Shown here in pieces: positions 35,716 through 44,123 of a stretch of DNA of 64,000 bases. Below the pieces are notes generated by a model that searched no databases, was not told the DNA's origin, and was given only the letters and a program-made list of their open reading frames with translations. How positions within the stretch are numbered: the first letter of the stretch is position 1; the number at the start of each line of letters is the position of its first letter. The position numbers and the translations under genes were made by a program. The DNA is from an uncultured Acidimicrobiaceae bacterium (GTDB lineage: Bacteria; Actinomycetota; Acidimicrobiia; Acidimicrobiales; SZUA-35): the NCBI GenBank assembly GCA_947259095.1, contig CAMYLA010000007.1:5623-69622 (forward strand), given 5' to 3'.

Positions 35716-37041
35716 ATGCCCACATCCGACGACCACGGCCCCACCCCGCCTGGGCCGACGCCGCTTCCGGCCCCCGATGCCGGCAACGCACCGGATGGCG
35801 CCGACCCCCACATTCCCCACGGCGTCCGGGTGCTCATCGCCGCCCTGTTCGCCACCTCGATGGCCAACCGGGCCCAGCTGGTCGCACTGGGGTTGCTGGT
35901 GTTCGACGTCACCGGCGACGAGCTCGACCTCGGCCTGCTGGGATTGGCGGAGTTCCTCCCCATCTTCCTGCTCTCGCCGTTGACCGGTACCATCGCCGAT
36001 CGTTATGACCGCCGGATCATCTACGCCATCGGTCTCGCCATTGAGATGGTCGCCGGCTTGGGATTCTTTCTCCTGGCCCGCAGCGACCTGACCTCGATCG
36101 CCCCCATCCTGGCCCTGGTGGTGGTCTTCGGTGTTGCCCGTTCGCTGACGGCCCCGGCCAGCCGGGCATTGCCGATCGACCTGGCCCCGCCCGGACTGGT
36201 CGAGCGGGTGGTGGCACTGCGTTCGGTGTCATTCCAAACCGCGGGAATTGTCGGCCCGACGATCGCCGGGTTGCTGTTCAGCGTGGATCGATCGCTGCCG
36301 TTCGTGCTGGCCCTGGCCGGCTTCGCCGCCGCCATCGTGCTGCTGCGGTTCGTGCCGTCGACGGGCGTGAAGCGGCTGCGCAACGGGAAGGGCCCGGCCC
36401 AGGCGCTGAGGGATGCGGTGGAGGGGCTGCGGTTCATCCGCCGCACCCCGGTGCTGTTCGGCGCCATCAGCCTCGATCTTTTTGCAGTGCTGTTCGGCGG
36501 GGCCGTCGCCCTGCTGCCGGCCATCGGCGAGAAACGGCTGGGGGTCGACGAGGCTGCGGTCGGGTTCCTGTACTCGGCCATCGGGGTCGGTGCCCTGATC
36601 ACCGCCGCCATCCTGTCGGTCAAACCGATCCGCCGTCATGTCGGCACCGTGCTGTTCGTGGTGGTGTCGATCTTCGGGGTGGCCACCATCGTGCTCGGCC
36701 TGACCCAGTCCTACGTGGTCGCCCTGCTGGCGCTGCTGGTGCTGAGCGCGGCCGATGCGGTCAGCGTGTTCATTCGGGCCACGATCGTGCCGCTGGCCAG
36801 CCCCGAGGACATGCGGGGCCGGGTTCTGGCGGTGGAGAACGTCTTCATCGGGGGCTCCAACGAGTTGGGGGCGTTGGAGTCCGGCCTGACCGCAGCCTGG
36901 TTCGGGCTGGTCACCGCGGTCGTGCTCGGCGGCGTCGGCACCCTGGCGGTGGTCGGGGTTTCGTTGTTCGCCTTCCCCGCACTCCGGCGGGTCGATCGTT
37001 TCGAGGATGTCCGGCCGCCTAGCCGCCAGGAAGATCGATGA
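35716..37041 (+). CDS. MFS transporter (EntS/MFS_3 type)
   Basis: A 441-residue major facilitator with about 12 membrane helices. The loop 2-3 signature is GTIADRYDRRIIYAIGL, followed by RSLTAPASRALPIDLAPPGLVERVVALRSVSFQTAGIVGPTIAGLL, typical of the MFS_3 family of drug or siderophore exporters. A Pro/Asp-rich cytoplasmic N-terminus of about 35 residues precedes helix 1. The C-terminal codons overlap the convergent CoA-transferase gene by 23 bp. Substrate unknown; export is likely. Confidence 0.85.
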   Translation: MPTSDDHGPTPPGPTPLPAPDAGNAPDGADPHIPHGVRVLIAALFATSMANRAQLVALGLLVFDVTGDELDLGLLGLAEFLPIFLLSPLTGTIADRYDRRIIYAIGLAIEMVAGLGFFLLARSDLTSIAPILALVVVFGVARSLTAPASRALPIDLAPPGLVERVVALRSVSFQTAGIVGPTIAGLLFSVDRSLPFVLALAGFAAAIVLLRFVPSTGVKRLRNGKGPAQALRDAVEGLRFIRRTPVLFGAISLDLFAVLFGGAVALLPAIGEKRLGVDEAAVGFLYSAIGVGALITAAILSVKPIRRHVGTVLFVVVSIFGVATIVLGLTQSYVVALLALLVLSAADAVSVFIRATIVPLASPEDMRGRVLAVENVFIGGSNELGALESGLTAAWFGLVTAVVLGGVGTLAVVGVSLFAFPALRRVDRFEDVRPPSRQEDR

Positions 37042-39307
37042 TGCCCGCTTCGGCCAGACTGTCGATCTGGTCGGCCCGGTTGATCTCGGCCAGGATCGAC
37101 GCCGCGTCACTGCCCGGTGTCGAAGCCGGGGCCCCGGCGGTGACCATCGAGCGAGAGAACCACGGGCCGGGCCCGGTGGTCCGCAACAGGCCGATCTTGC
37201 CTTGTTCCCGGATCACGCTCAAGCCACGACGGACCACGACCGGTTCCATCATCGTCTCGTTGAGCCAGGTCAGCTCATGGGCCCCCATGCCGTGCTTGAT
37301 CAGGTGCTCGACGGCATCGACGGCCGACCGCTGCTCACACCACTGGGCGATGTCGGACTCGAGGTCCGGCCCGATTTCTCCCAACACCGGTTCCAGCTGG
37401 TCCGGCCCGGCGGCGCCGACGTAGATCCAGTGGTCGTTGCAGCGGTAGAGCCGCTGGGTGGGATCGAATCCCCGGGCGTCGGGGCCCGACGGCTCGTTCC
37501 ATTGCTTGGCGTCGTGGTCGATCAGGAACATCGACTGCAGCAGCCCTGCGGCCCGGGCCAGGGAAGTGGTCACCCGCTGGCCGTCACCGGTGCGATCCCG
37601 GTCGAGGACGGCCAGGACGACGCCGAACGCCGCGGCGTAACCGGCGGCGTAGTCGACGGCCATGCCGTATGGCCAGACGGCCGGCTCGTCCGGCCCGCCG
37701 AGGCGACACTGCATGCCGCTGACCGCCTGGACCGTTTCGGCGTGGCCGACCAGGTCGTGCCAGGGGCCGACGTCGCCGTAGGCCGATAACGAGGCGTAGA
37801 TGATGTCCGGTCGCTCGGCCTGGATGGTGTCGTAGTCGACGGCCAGTTCCTCGGCCTCGCCTGCCGGGAAGCTCTCGATGACGACGTCGGCCGTGCCGAG
37901 GAGATCCCAGAACAGCTCGTGACCGTCGTCGTGCTCCAGGTCGATCAGGATGCTGCGCTTGCCCCGGTTGACATCGTGGTGGTAAATCACCCCGCCGCGG
38001 TTTGGATCGTCGATCTTGATCACCTCGGCACCGAGCTCGGCCAGCGTCCGCCCACATGCCGGGCCGGCCAGCGAGGTTCCGAGGTCGAGCACCCGGATGC
38101 CGTGAAGCGGGCCCTGCACTGGGGAGTTCGGTGTTGTCAGCCGGCGTTCGAGGACCGCCTCCCCGGCCAACTCCTCGAGGATCTCGATTCGCTGCCCGTC
38201 CGGTTCCGGCGCCGGTTCCGGGGAACCGTTGAACGACTTCGACAGCCGCACCAGGGCCGCCGGTTGGGTGGTCAACCCGAGGGTCGGGTCTTCGACCTCC
38301 ACGAACAACTGCTCGGCCTTGGCCTGGGGGTGATCGAGCCATTCCGCCGCCGATCGGCACCGAGCCGCCGGCAGGCCCTCGTCGGTGAGCATGCGCTCCC
38401 ACTCGTCTGCCGACTTGGAGGCGAAGATCTCGTCGAGGGCCAGGATCAGCTGATGCTCGCTGGCGGTGTCCGGCAGCCGTCGCTCCGTCATTCGCCGCTC
38501 GATGAACTCCGGCCGGCCCAGCAGCTCCGCCAGCGCCTCGGCATCGTCGGGATCGTTGCACACGATCTGCAGCCAGCCACCGTCGGCGCAGCGATACTGG
38601 TGGTCCCATGGGTTCATGGCCGAGCCGAACGCCGGCTTGAACGGCAGCTGAGCCATGGCGTAGACGCCGGTGGACTGGATGGCGGCGTCGAACAGCGGGA
38701 CCTCCACCCGCTGGCCCTCGCCGGTCCGGTCTCGCAGGCTGAGCGCCGATGCGATGGCGACCGAACTGATCAAGGCGGCGTACATCGACGCCATCGGTTC
38801 GGCGGTGAAGGTCGGATCGCCGTCGCGGGCCTCCGGTTTGCGGTGGAGCTGCTGCACCATCTCCCGGTAGGGGGTGGCCGGCCGGTAGCAGTCCACCGCA
38901 GCCAGGATCGTGCCTTCCCAGCCGGGGTTGGCCGCTCTGGGGTCTTCCGGACCGAATGCCGGCATCGAGGTGTAGACCAGGCGCCGGTTGTCCGGCCTGA
39001 TCTCGGCTTCCCCGAGGCCGAGGCGATCCATGACACCGGGTCGGAAGTTTTCGATGAGGACGTCGGCCCGATCGACCAGACCCCGGGCGATGGCCTGGTC
39101 GTCCGGGTTCTTGAGGTCGAGCGTGATGCTGCGTTTCCCCCGGTTCCAGGTGGCGTTGGCCTCGCTGCGGAAGCGTGGGCCGCCGGGAGGGTCGATCTTG
39201 ATGACGTCCGCGCCTTGGTCGGCCAGCAGCATGCCGGCCACCGGACCCGCAACAAAGTGACCGAAGTCGATCACCCGTATGTTGTCGAGCGCACCCACCA
39301 GGTTCAC
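37019..39307 (-). CDS. Fused double-domain class III CoA-transferase (CaiB/BaiF family)
   Basis: A 762-residue protein made of two CaiB/BaiF domains. Each has the start motif (IRVIDFGHFVAGPVAGMLLADQGADVIKID and IRVLDLGTSLAGPACGRTLAELGAEVIKID), NRGKRSITLDL or NRGKRSILIDL, and a DRTGEGQRV or DRTGDGQRV helix start. The region holding the catalytic Asp of formyl-CoA transferase (ADLAAG-type) reads PMASMYAAL in the first half and MAVDYAAGYAA in the second, so only the second half seems to keep the Asp. It probably transfers CoA between carboxylic acids in the nearby acyl-CoA catabolism. GTG start with GAGGG. Confidence 0.85.
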   Translation of the reverse strand: MNLVGALDNIRVIDFGHFVAGPVAGMLLADQGADVIKIDPPGGPRFRSEANATWNRGKRSITLDLKNPDDQAIARGLVDRADVLIENFRPGVMDRLGLGEAEIRPDNRRLVYTSMPAFGPEDPRAANPGWEGTILAAVDCYRPATPYREMVQQLHRKPEARDGDPTFTAEPMASMYAALISSVAIASALSLRDRTGEGQRVEVPLFDAAIQSTGVYAMAQLPFKPAFGSAMNPWDHQYRCADGGWLQIVCNDPDDAEALAELLGRPEFIERRMTERRLPDTASEHQLILALDEIFASKSADEWERMLTDEGLPAARCRSAAEWLDHPQAKAEQLFVEVEDPTLGLTTQPAALVRLSKSFNGSPEPAPEPDGQRIEILEELAGEAVLERRLTTPNSPVQGPLHGIRVLDLGTSLAGPACGRTLAELGAEVIKIDDPNRGGVIYHHDVNRGKRSILIDLEHDDGHELFWDLLGTADVVIESFPAGEAEELAVDYDTIQAERPDIIYASLSAYGDVGPWHDLVGHAETVQAVSGMQCRLGGPDEPAVWPYGMAVDYAAGYAAAFGVVLAVLDRDRTGDGQRVTTSLARAAGLLQSMFLIDHDAKQWNEPSGPDARGFDPTQRLYRCNDHWIYVGAAGPDQLEPVLGEIGPDLESDIAQWCEQRSAVDAVEHLIKHGMGAHELTWLNETMMEPVVVRRGLSVIREQGKIGLLRTTGPGPWFSRSMVTAGAPASTPGSDAASILAEINRADQIDSLAEAGIIDLPGG

Positions 39308-39457
39308 CCTCAGCTTTCCCGGGGATAGCTCCGTCGACTAGCCCAGCAACTCGATAGTACGCCTGTTACCAATCCGTGACGACAGGAAGGGAAGGTTTCT
39401 TGGCGATCGATGGTGTAGATGACTCATGGCGCCCCATCCTTGGGCCGGTGGGGTCGA

Positions 39458-40579
39458 TCAGCGGCCGGGGATTTCGCAGAACTGGTCGATCAGGATTTCG
39501 TTGTGGACGATGGGGTTGGCGTGGGCTCCAGCGGCCCATGACGGCATGACCGCCGAATACAACCCGGCGCCTCCGGCCACCAGCAGCACGATGTCGTTCG
39601 GGTCACGAATCGCAGCGACGAGATCGCCGCCCCGATGGCGCCCTGCGAACGCAGGATTCAGCTCGGCCAGCACAGCGGCGGGGTTGACCGCAAGCTCTGC
39701 CAGCCGCTGTTTGACGTCGTCTCTGCCGAGGCCGGCCGCGGCCAGGACATCGGCGTGCTCCGGGTTCAGGATCACCGTCTGGGCCCCGCAGCGGAAGTGG
39801 GCGTTGTTCGATCCGAGGTTGGCCATCACCTTGGCGATGGTGGCCAACAACCGATCCGGTGAGCCGGGGTCGTCGGCGTCGTTGGTGAAGATCACGGAGT
39901 GGGGCGACTCGGCCCCGACCACGGTCACCGCCGACTGGTCCGGCCGGTAGCCCCAATCGGTGTGGAGCGGCTCCCAGGGGGAGACGTCCTCCGATTCGGC
40001 CAGGCAGTAGGTGAACTTGCCGGGATGCCCGAGCAGGGCCATGTCGGACTGGCCGGGTCGGGCCATGCCGATGTTGATCATCGCCAACCGCAGGGCTCGG
40101 CCGATGGCCGCATTGGCCCGATGGCCGGGGCCGAGGGCACCGAAGCCGTCGGCCAGCTGTGCCGATCGGCGTGCCGGGCCGTTCACGATGACCAGTGGCG
40201 CCGTGCAGTGGGTCGTGCCCTGCATCTCGCCGAGATCGAACGCCGGTTGCAGGACCGCCTGTACCGCGGCGATCACCACCGGCATGTGATCGGGCAGGCA
40301 GCCGGCCATGACCGCGTTGGCCGCAACCTTCTCCACCGTGGCGTCACCACCGCCGGGGCCCATGGTGCCGAGCGACAGCGCGCCGTCGAGACCCGAGGCC
40401 AGCACCAGCCGGTCGACCCGCTCCGGGGTGGGGATGATCACCGGCAGCCCGTCGGTACAGCGGTTGGTGTGGAGCCACTCCAGGGCTGCGACATCATCGG
40501 CCGCCTCCAGCATGGCGTCTGGTTCGCCGTCTCCCGGCGGACCGGTCTCCCGGTTGGTCCCCTGCTCGATGGTGGTCAT
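39458..40579 (-). CDS. Conserved partner of UGSC-family selenoprotein, unknown function
   Basis: A 373-residue protein with LHTNRCTDGLPVIIPTPERVDRL, GGGDATVEKVAANAVMAGCLPDHMPVVIAAV, THCTAPLVIVNGPARR, GALGPGHRANAAIGRALRL, GHPGKFTYCLAESEDVSPWEPLHTDWGY and NDIVLLVAGG. From memory these segments recur in a widespread uncharacterised family found next to, or fused with, UGSC/CGSC proteins. Several Cys (RCTDG, AGCLP, HCTAP, YCLAE) could work in thiol or metal chemistry. No signal peptide; probably cytoplasmic. The ATG overlaps the stop of the selenoprotein gene by 4 bp (ATGA), so the two are translationally coupled. Confidence 0.75.
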   Translation of the reverse strand: MTTIEQGTNRETGPPGDGEPDAMLEAADDVAALEWLHTNRCTDGLPVIIPTPERVDRLVLASGLDGALSLGTMGPGGGDATVEKVAANAVMAGCLPDHMPVVIAAVQAVLQPAFDLGEMQGTTHCTAPLVIVNGPARRSAQLADGFGALGPGHRANAAIGRALRLAMINIGMARPGQSDMALLGHPGKFTYCLAESEDVSPWEPLHTDWGYRPDQSAVTVVGAESPHSVIFTNDADDPGSPDRLLATIAKVMANLGSNNAHFRCGAQTVILNPEHADVLAAAGLGRDDVKQRLAELAVNPAAVLAELNPAFAGRHRGGDLVAAIRDPNDIVLLVAGGAGLYSAVMPSWAAGAHANPIVHNEILIDQFCEIPGR

Positions 40580-41112
40580 GCCGGGGCCGGGACGTTGCGC
40601 AGGGTGGCGATCAGTTGGTCGGCGATCGTGTCGGCCAGAGCCGACATGTTGTCCTTGCCGGAGCCGGCAACCGGATGGGGCAGACGATGTCGGGGCAGAT
40701 CGGGCATGCCGGCCGCACCGGCCACGAAGTCGCCCTGCGACCAGAACTGATCGGTGACGAGGGCCACCGTCGGCCGCCCCCGCTTTGCCATTTCGATTCC
40801 GTCACGCACGGTGCCGGATGTGCAGCTGCCTCAATGGCCGTAGGCCGCAATGACCGCATCACAGTGCTCGGTTACGTCGCCGAGCATGGCGTCGTCGGCC
40901 AATGTGGACGCATTACCCTTGTTGTATCGATTGAAACGCACGCCGGGAAGCCGGGTCGAGATGGCATCGGCGATGTGGTCGAGGAAGGTGTCGGAGTCGG
41001 GAAACCCGTTGGCCATCAGACCGATGGTCGCGCCGTCCTCCAGTGGATTCTCCAGGGTGTATGGCAGTGCGGCGGCCCCCGGAAGGCCGCGGGGATCGAC
41101 GAAGGTAACCAT
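40576..41112 (-). CDS. UGSC family selenoprotein with in-frame TGA (selenocysteine) codon
   Basis: Read with TGA at 40831-40833 as selenocysteine, one continuous frame of 178 residues results. Residues 1-93 include VDPRGLPGAAALPYTLENPLEDGATIGL, ANGFPDSDTFLDHIADAI and HCDAVIAAYGH; residue 94 is Sec in U-G-S-C; then TSGTVRDGIEMAKRGRPTVALVTDQF and MPDLPRHRLPHPVAG follow. This is the conserved UGSC/CGSC motif context (usually [UC]GSCT.....D..ELEKRG.PTV). Without recoding the gene appears as two abutting fragments. A weak stem (UGCAC/GUGCG) begins 6 nt after the TGA and may be part of a SECIS element. A leaderless -10 element ends 7 nt before the ATG. The U/C pair suggests redox chemistry; the substrate is unknown. 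Expression needs SelA/B/C/D elsewhere in the genome. Confidence 0.85.
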
Positions 41113-41119
41113 GGTGCCA

Positions 41120-41125
41120 ACGCTA
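41120..41125 (-). promoter_or_regulatory. -10 element of the UGSC selenoprotein operon (leaderless)
   Basis: TAGCGT on the minus strand ends 7 nt upstream of the ATG at 41112. It supports this start and makes the selenoprotein gene the first of the two-gene unit. Confidence 0.5.
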
Positions 41126-41245
41126 CTGGACGGCCCCGAGCCGGTCGATTCCTGTCGTTGGCATCCCAAGGGCCGCCGGTTCGGACGCCCTGAGGTTCCA
41201 GCCCGTTCTAGCCGGTCGGACGGCCCCGGGGTGCTGCGGGCCCGG

Positions 41246-41274
41246 TTGCCGAGTGTACCTGGCTCGCCTACATT
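41246..41274 (+). promoter_or_regulatory. Promoter of the DUF2510 gene
   Basis: TTGCCG (41246-41251) and TACATT (41269-41274) with a 17-bp spacer; a leader of about 75 nt ends in a GAGGAG ribosome binding site before the ATG at 41355. Confidence 0.5.
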
Positions 41275-41354
41275 TGACCGCTCGGCTCGGCCGTTGGGCG
41301 AAAGTGGATCAGCAGTTCCACGGGGTTGGGCACGACGACGAAGAGGAGCAGGCA

Positions 41355-41777
41355 ATGGCAGCACAGCAGGATGCAGGTTGGTACAACGATCCGACCGGGC
41401 GTTACACCAATCGATACTGGGACGGGGTCCAGTGGACCGACTCGGTGAACAGTGGCGGCGCAAACAGCGTCGATCCCGTCCCCAGTGGCGAGGTCCTGGC
41501 ACCACCTGCGCCGGGAACCGCCGCTCGCGTGGCGGCAGCGCCGGCGCAACCGGCGGCCATCAACGTCTCGGCCCAGAGCGGTCGGGGCGGAGGCGGGGGT
41601 TCCTCAATGGGTCTGATCATTGGAGCGCTGGCCGTCGTCGTCGTGGCGCTCATCGTGGTGGTCATCGTCGCGAACAACAACGACAGCGGGGACGAGCCAA
41701 CCGATACCACCGAGGCCCCCGTCCAAACCGATCCCCCCGCTGAAACCGAGCCACCGGCTGACGGGGACGGTGGCTGA
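41355..41777 (+). CDS. DUF2510 domain membrane protein
   Basis: A 140-residue protein. The N-terminal DUF2510 motif is AGWYNDPTGRYTNRYWDGVQWTDSV (about residues 6-30), common in actinobacterial membrane proteins. An Ala/Pro/Gly-rich stretch leads to one membrane helix (about 78-100, GLIIGALAVVVVALIVVVIVA) and an outward Thr/Glu/Pro/Asp tail. Probably a small membrane-anchored protein with the DUF2510 domain inside; function unknown. ATG at 41355 follows GAGGAGCAGG. Confidence 0.8.
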   Translation: MAAQQDAGWYNDPTGRYTNRYWDGVQWTDSVNSGGANSVDPVPSGEVLAPPAPGTAARVAAAPAQPAAINVSAQSGRGGGGGSSMGLIIGALAVVVVALIVVVIVANNNDSGDEPTDTTEAPVQTDPPAETEPPADGDGG

Positions 41778-41826
41778 TTCGGCCCATGCAATCGCCCAGG
41801 ACGCTAGAGTGGCACTCGGTCCTGAT

Positions 41827-41870
41827 CGAAACGCCCCCGCCCGAGCCGTTGTCGGGTTGGGGGTGTTTCG
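41827..41870. terminator. Strong bidirectional hairpin between convergent genes
   Basis: CGAAACGCCCCC (41827-41838) pairs with GGGGGTGTTTCG (41859-41870), 12 bp including one G-U pair, and extends inward through CCGA/TCGG. It lies between the DUF2510 and RraA-like stops and should end both transcripts. Confidence 0.6.
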
Positions 41871-41921
41871 CGTCCGGCCCTCGATCCCGATCGCCGCCGG
41901 ACGGTCAAGGCCTTGCGATCG

Positions 41922-42620
41922 TTAGTGGCCGGCGCCCCCGCCCAGCAGTTCCCGTAGGGTGGCGGCGGAGAAGTCGGGCTTGGCGCTGGCCTCGATCAGG
42001 ATCCGTTCGGCGGCCGCGATCTCGGCTGCCGCAGCCGGCACCTGATCGGCCACCTCGATCGGCACCACAACGGCCCCATGCTGGTCGGCGTGGACCAGGT
42101 CGCCGGGGCTGACGGTCATCCCGTGCACGGTGACGGTGACGGCATGTTCCTCGATGCGGACCCAGGCATGTGATGGCCCGCTCATGCCGGCCAGCATGGC
42201 GAAGCCCTCCGCCGCATCGTCGAGGTCGCGGATGCTGCCATTGGTGATCACACCGAGGGAGCCGAGCCCCTTGTGGATGTTGGTGTTGACCTCACCCCAC
42301 CAGGCGCCGTAGCCCGGTATCGCATCGAGGTCCTCGATGATGGTGATCGTCGGGCCGGGCCCCTCGCCGATGTGCTCGTAGTAGCTCAATCGGGCCTCGG
42401 TGGCCGCCGCCGCCGATGTGTCCGGGGCCTGCATGGACCGGATCGTGGCCGTTCTGGCGTAGCCGACCATCGAGCCCAGCTCCGGCCGGGGACAGAAGAA
42501 GGGCTGCACGGTGTAGCCGTGGCCTCGACGGTTGGGGCTGACCACCTCCAGGGCGTTGCACACCGTTGGTGTGTCAAGCGATCGGAGGGCGGCCAGGTGC
42601 TCGTCGGTCAGCAGATCCAT
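41922..42620 (-). CDS. RraA/HMG-aldolase family protein
   Basis: A 232-residue protein of the RraA-like fold: LDTPTVCNALEVVSPNRRG at the N-terminus, VGYARTATI, GEVNTNIHKGLGSLGVITNGSIRDLDD with the Gly-rich active-site loop and the RD pair, and SPGDLVHADQHGAVVVP. Enzymatic members are HMG/CHA aldolases or oxaloacetate decarboxylases needing a divalent metal; others bind RNase E. Since the RD and DxHG motifs are present, an aldolase/decarboxylase role is likely. ATG at 42620 is preferred to an upstream in-frame start at 42656. Confidence 0.8.
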   Translation of the reverse strand: MDLLTDEHLAALRSLDTPTVCNALEVVSPNRRGHGYTVQPFFCPRPELGSMVGYARTATIRSMQAPDTSAAAATEARLSYYEHIGEGPGPTITIIEDLDAIPGYGAWWGEVNTNIHKGLGSLGVITNGSIRDLDDAAEGFAMLAGMSGPSHAWVRIEEHAVTVTVHGMTVSPGDLVHADQHGAVVVPIEVADQVPAAAAEIAAAERILIEASAKPDFSAATLRELLGGGAGH

Positions 42621-42735
42621 GGTCTCAGTCTCGCCACCGGGCCGGGCCGGAGGCAAAACGCGTCAGCTTGCCTCAACATTACAGAACAGACCGAAAATCG
42701 TCATGGCTTCGACAGGATTCTGCAATAGGCGGCGA

Positions 42736-42741
42736 TAGTAT
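42736..42741 (+). promoter_or_regulatory. -10 element of the nucleoside hydrolase-like gene (leaderless)
   Basis: TAGTAT ends 6 nt before the ATG at 42748. Confidence 0.5.
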
Positions 42742-42747
42742 CGACCG

Positions 42748-44115
42748 ATGCCCACCTGGAGGATACCGCCGTTTCTCCTCGTCTTGTCGATGGCTCTTGT
42801 TGCCTGTGGCTCGGGTCTCGATCCGGAGCTGGTGGCCACCGCCGAAGAGGCGACGTCATCCAAGGTCACCCTGGTGGTCGGCGAAGAGGGCGTGGCCGAT
42901 GATCTCGGGCAGCAGGCAACCGGCGAGGCGGCAACCGGTGAAGCGCTGGTCGTCGGCGATGTCGGGGACGAGACGTCCACGGTCCATGGCGAGGGCGCCG
43001 AGAACACCGATGCCGGGGCCGAGGAAGAATCCGGGTCCGATGCCGATGCCGATGCCGGGTCCGATGCCGACGCCGACACGGGTGCCGCCCCCGAGGCCGA
43101 GACTGCCTCGGGTGCCGGCGAGGGCGCCAAGGCCGTGAGCAAAACCCCGAGCGCCGGCAGCGCCGGCAGCGGTGTGCCGCTGGTGATCTACGACACCGAC
43201 ATGGGCCCCGACATCGACGACGCACTGGCGCTGGCGATGCTCCACAGCTATCAGAAGCTGGGCAAGATCGAACTGGCGGCGGTCACGGTTTCCAGGAACT
43301 CGGTGGATGGCGCCCGCTTCACCGACGCACTCAACACCTTCTATGGCCGCCCCGACATCCCGATCGGCATCAACCGGAACAACCCTCCGTACTACGACGA
43401 CCGCGTCTTCTACCCTGCGCTGGCCAACAAGTGGCCGAACGACGTGGCCCAGAAACCGATCGAGGACGGCTACAAGCTGCAGCGTCGTGTGCTGGCCGAG
43501 GCCAGGGGGTCCGGGCGTTCGGTCCTGCTGATCCAGACCGGCTTCTCCGGCAATGTCTCTCAGCTGCTCGACAGCCCCGGCGACGGGATCTCGCCCATGA
43601 GCGGCAGCGAACTGGTTCGCGAGACGGTGCCGCTGTTCTCGATCATGGCCGGATCGATCGGGCTCGGCATCGCCGAGTTCAACATCGAAAAGGAGATCGG
43701 CCCGGCCAGGAACGTGTTCGCCAAGTGGCCGGGGCCGCTGGCCATGTCGCCGTTCGAGCTCGGCAACTCGATCACCTACCCGTACTGGGCGATCCGGGAC
43801 AAGCTCACCTGGGTGTCACGCCACCCGGTGCGGGAGGCCTACGAGTTCAACGATCTGGGCTGGCACGTCGACGCCCCGCCGTTCTACAACATGCGAAGCT
43901 GGGACCTGACCTCGGTCATTGAGGCCGTGGAGCCGGGCGCCGACTACTTCCTCACCTCGACCACCGGCAAGGTGCAGGTCGACCCCACCGGGCGGACCAG
44001 CTTCCAACCAGGCCAGGGCCAGCACTATGTGCTGGATCGGGCCAACCAGTACACGGCCCAGCAACGGCAGCGGGTGGTCGACCGCATGATCGAACTGGTG
44101 TCGATGCGTCCCTGA
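42748..44115 (+). CDS. Nucleoside hydrolase-like lipoprotein
   Basis: A 455-residue exported protein. Lipoprotein signal peptide with lipobox LVAC (Cys 20). A long acidic Glu/Asp/Ala/Gly-rich linker (about 25-145, with GSDADADAGSDADADTG) leads to an inosine-uridine nucleoside hydrolase fold starting VPLVIYDTDMGPDIDDALALAMLHS, which supplies the DxDxxxDD calcium site. Further segments such as LIQTGFSGNVSQLL and IGLGIAEFNIEKEIGPARNVF agree with cell-surface purine nucleosidase-like proteins. It probably acts on nucleosides or related glycosides outside the membrane, but the substrate is uncertain. Convergent with the dehydratase gene, 8 bp apart. Confidence 0.8.
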   Translation: MPTWRIPPFLLVLSMALVACGSGLDPELVATAEEATSSKVTLVVGEEGVADDLGQQATGEAATGEALVVGDVGDETSTVHGEGAENTDAGAEEESGSDADADAGSDADADTGAAPEAETASGAGEGAKAVSKTPSAGSAGSGVPLVIYDTDMGPDIDDALALAMLHSYQKLGKIELAAVTVSRNSVDGARFTDALNTFYGRPDIPIGINRNNPPYYDDRVFYPALANKWPNDVAQKPIEDGYKLQRRVLAEARGSGRSVLLIQTGFSGNVSQLLDSPGDGISPMSGSELVRETVPLFSIMAGSIGLGIAEFNIEKEIGPARNVFAKWPGPLAMSPFELGNSITYPYWAIRDKLTWVSRHPVREAYEFNDLGWHVDAPPFYNMRSWDLTSVIEAVEPGADYFLTSTTGKVQVDPTGRTSFQPGQGQHYVLDRANQYTAQQRQRVVDRMIELVSMRP

Positions 44116-44123
44116 GGTCCGGG

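Noticed and set aside
37919..39328. 469-codon plus-strand ORF over the fused CoA-transferase
   Set aside because: Antisense shadow with Arg/Gly/Val-rich composition and no domain.
40576..40809. A separate 77-residue protein downstream of the TGA
   Set aside because: Its start would be a GTG inside the conserved UGSC segment; the reading frame continues the upstream part exactly across the TGA.
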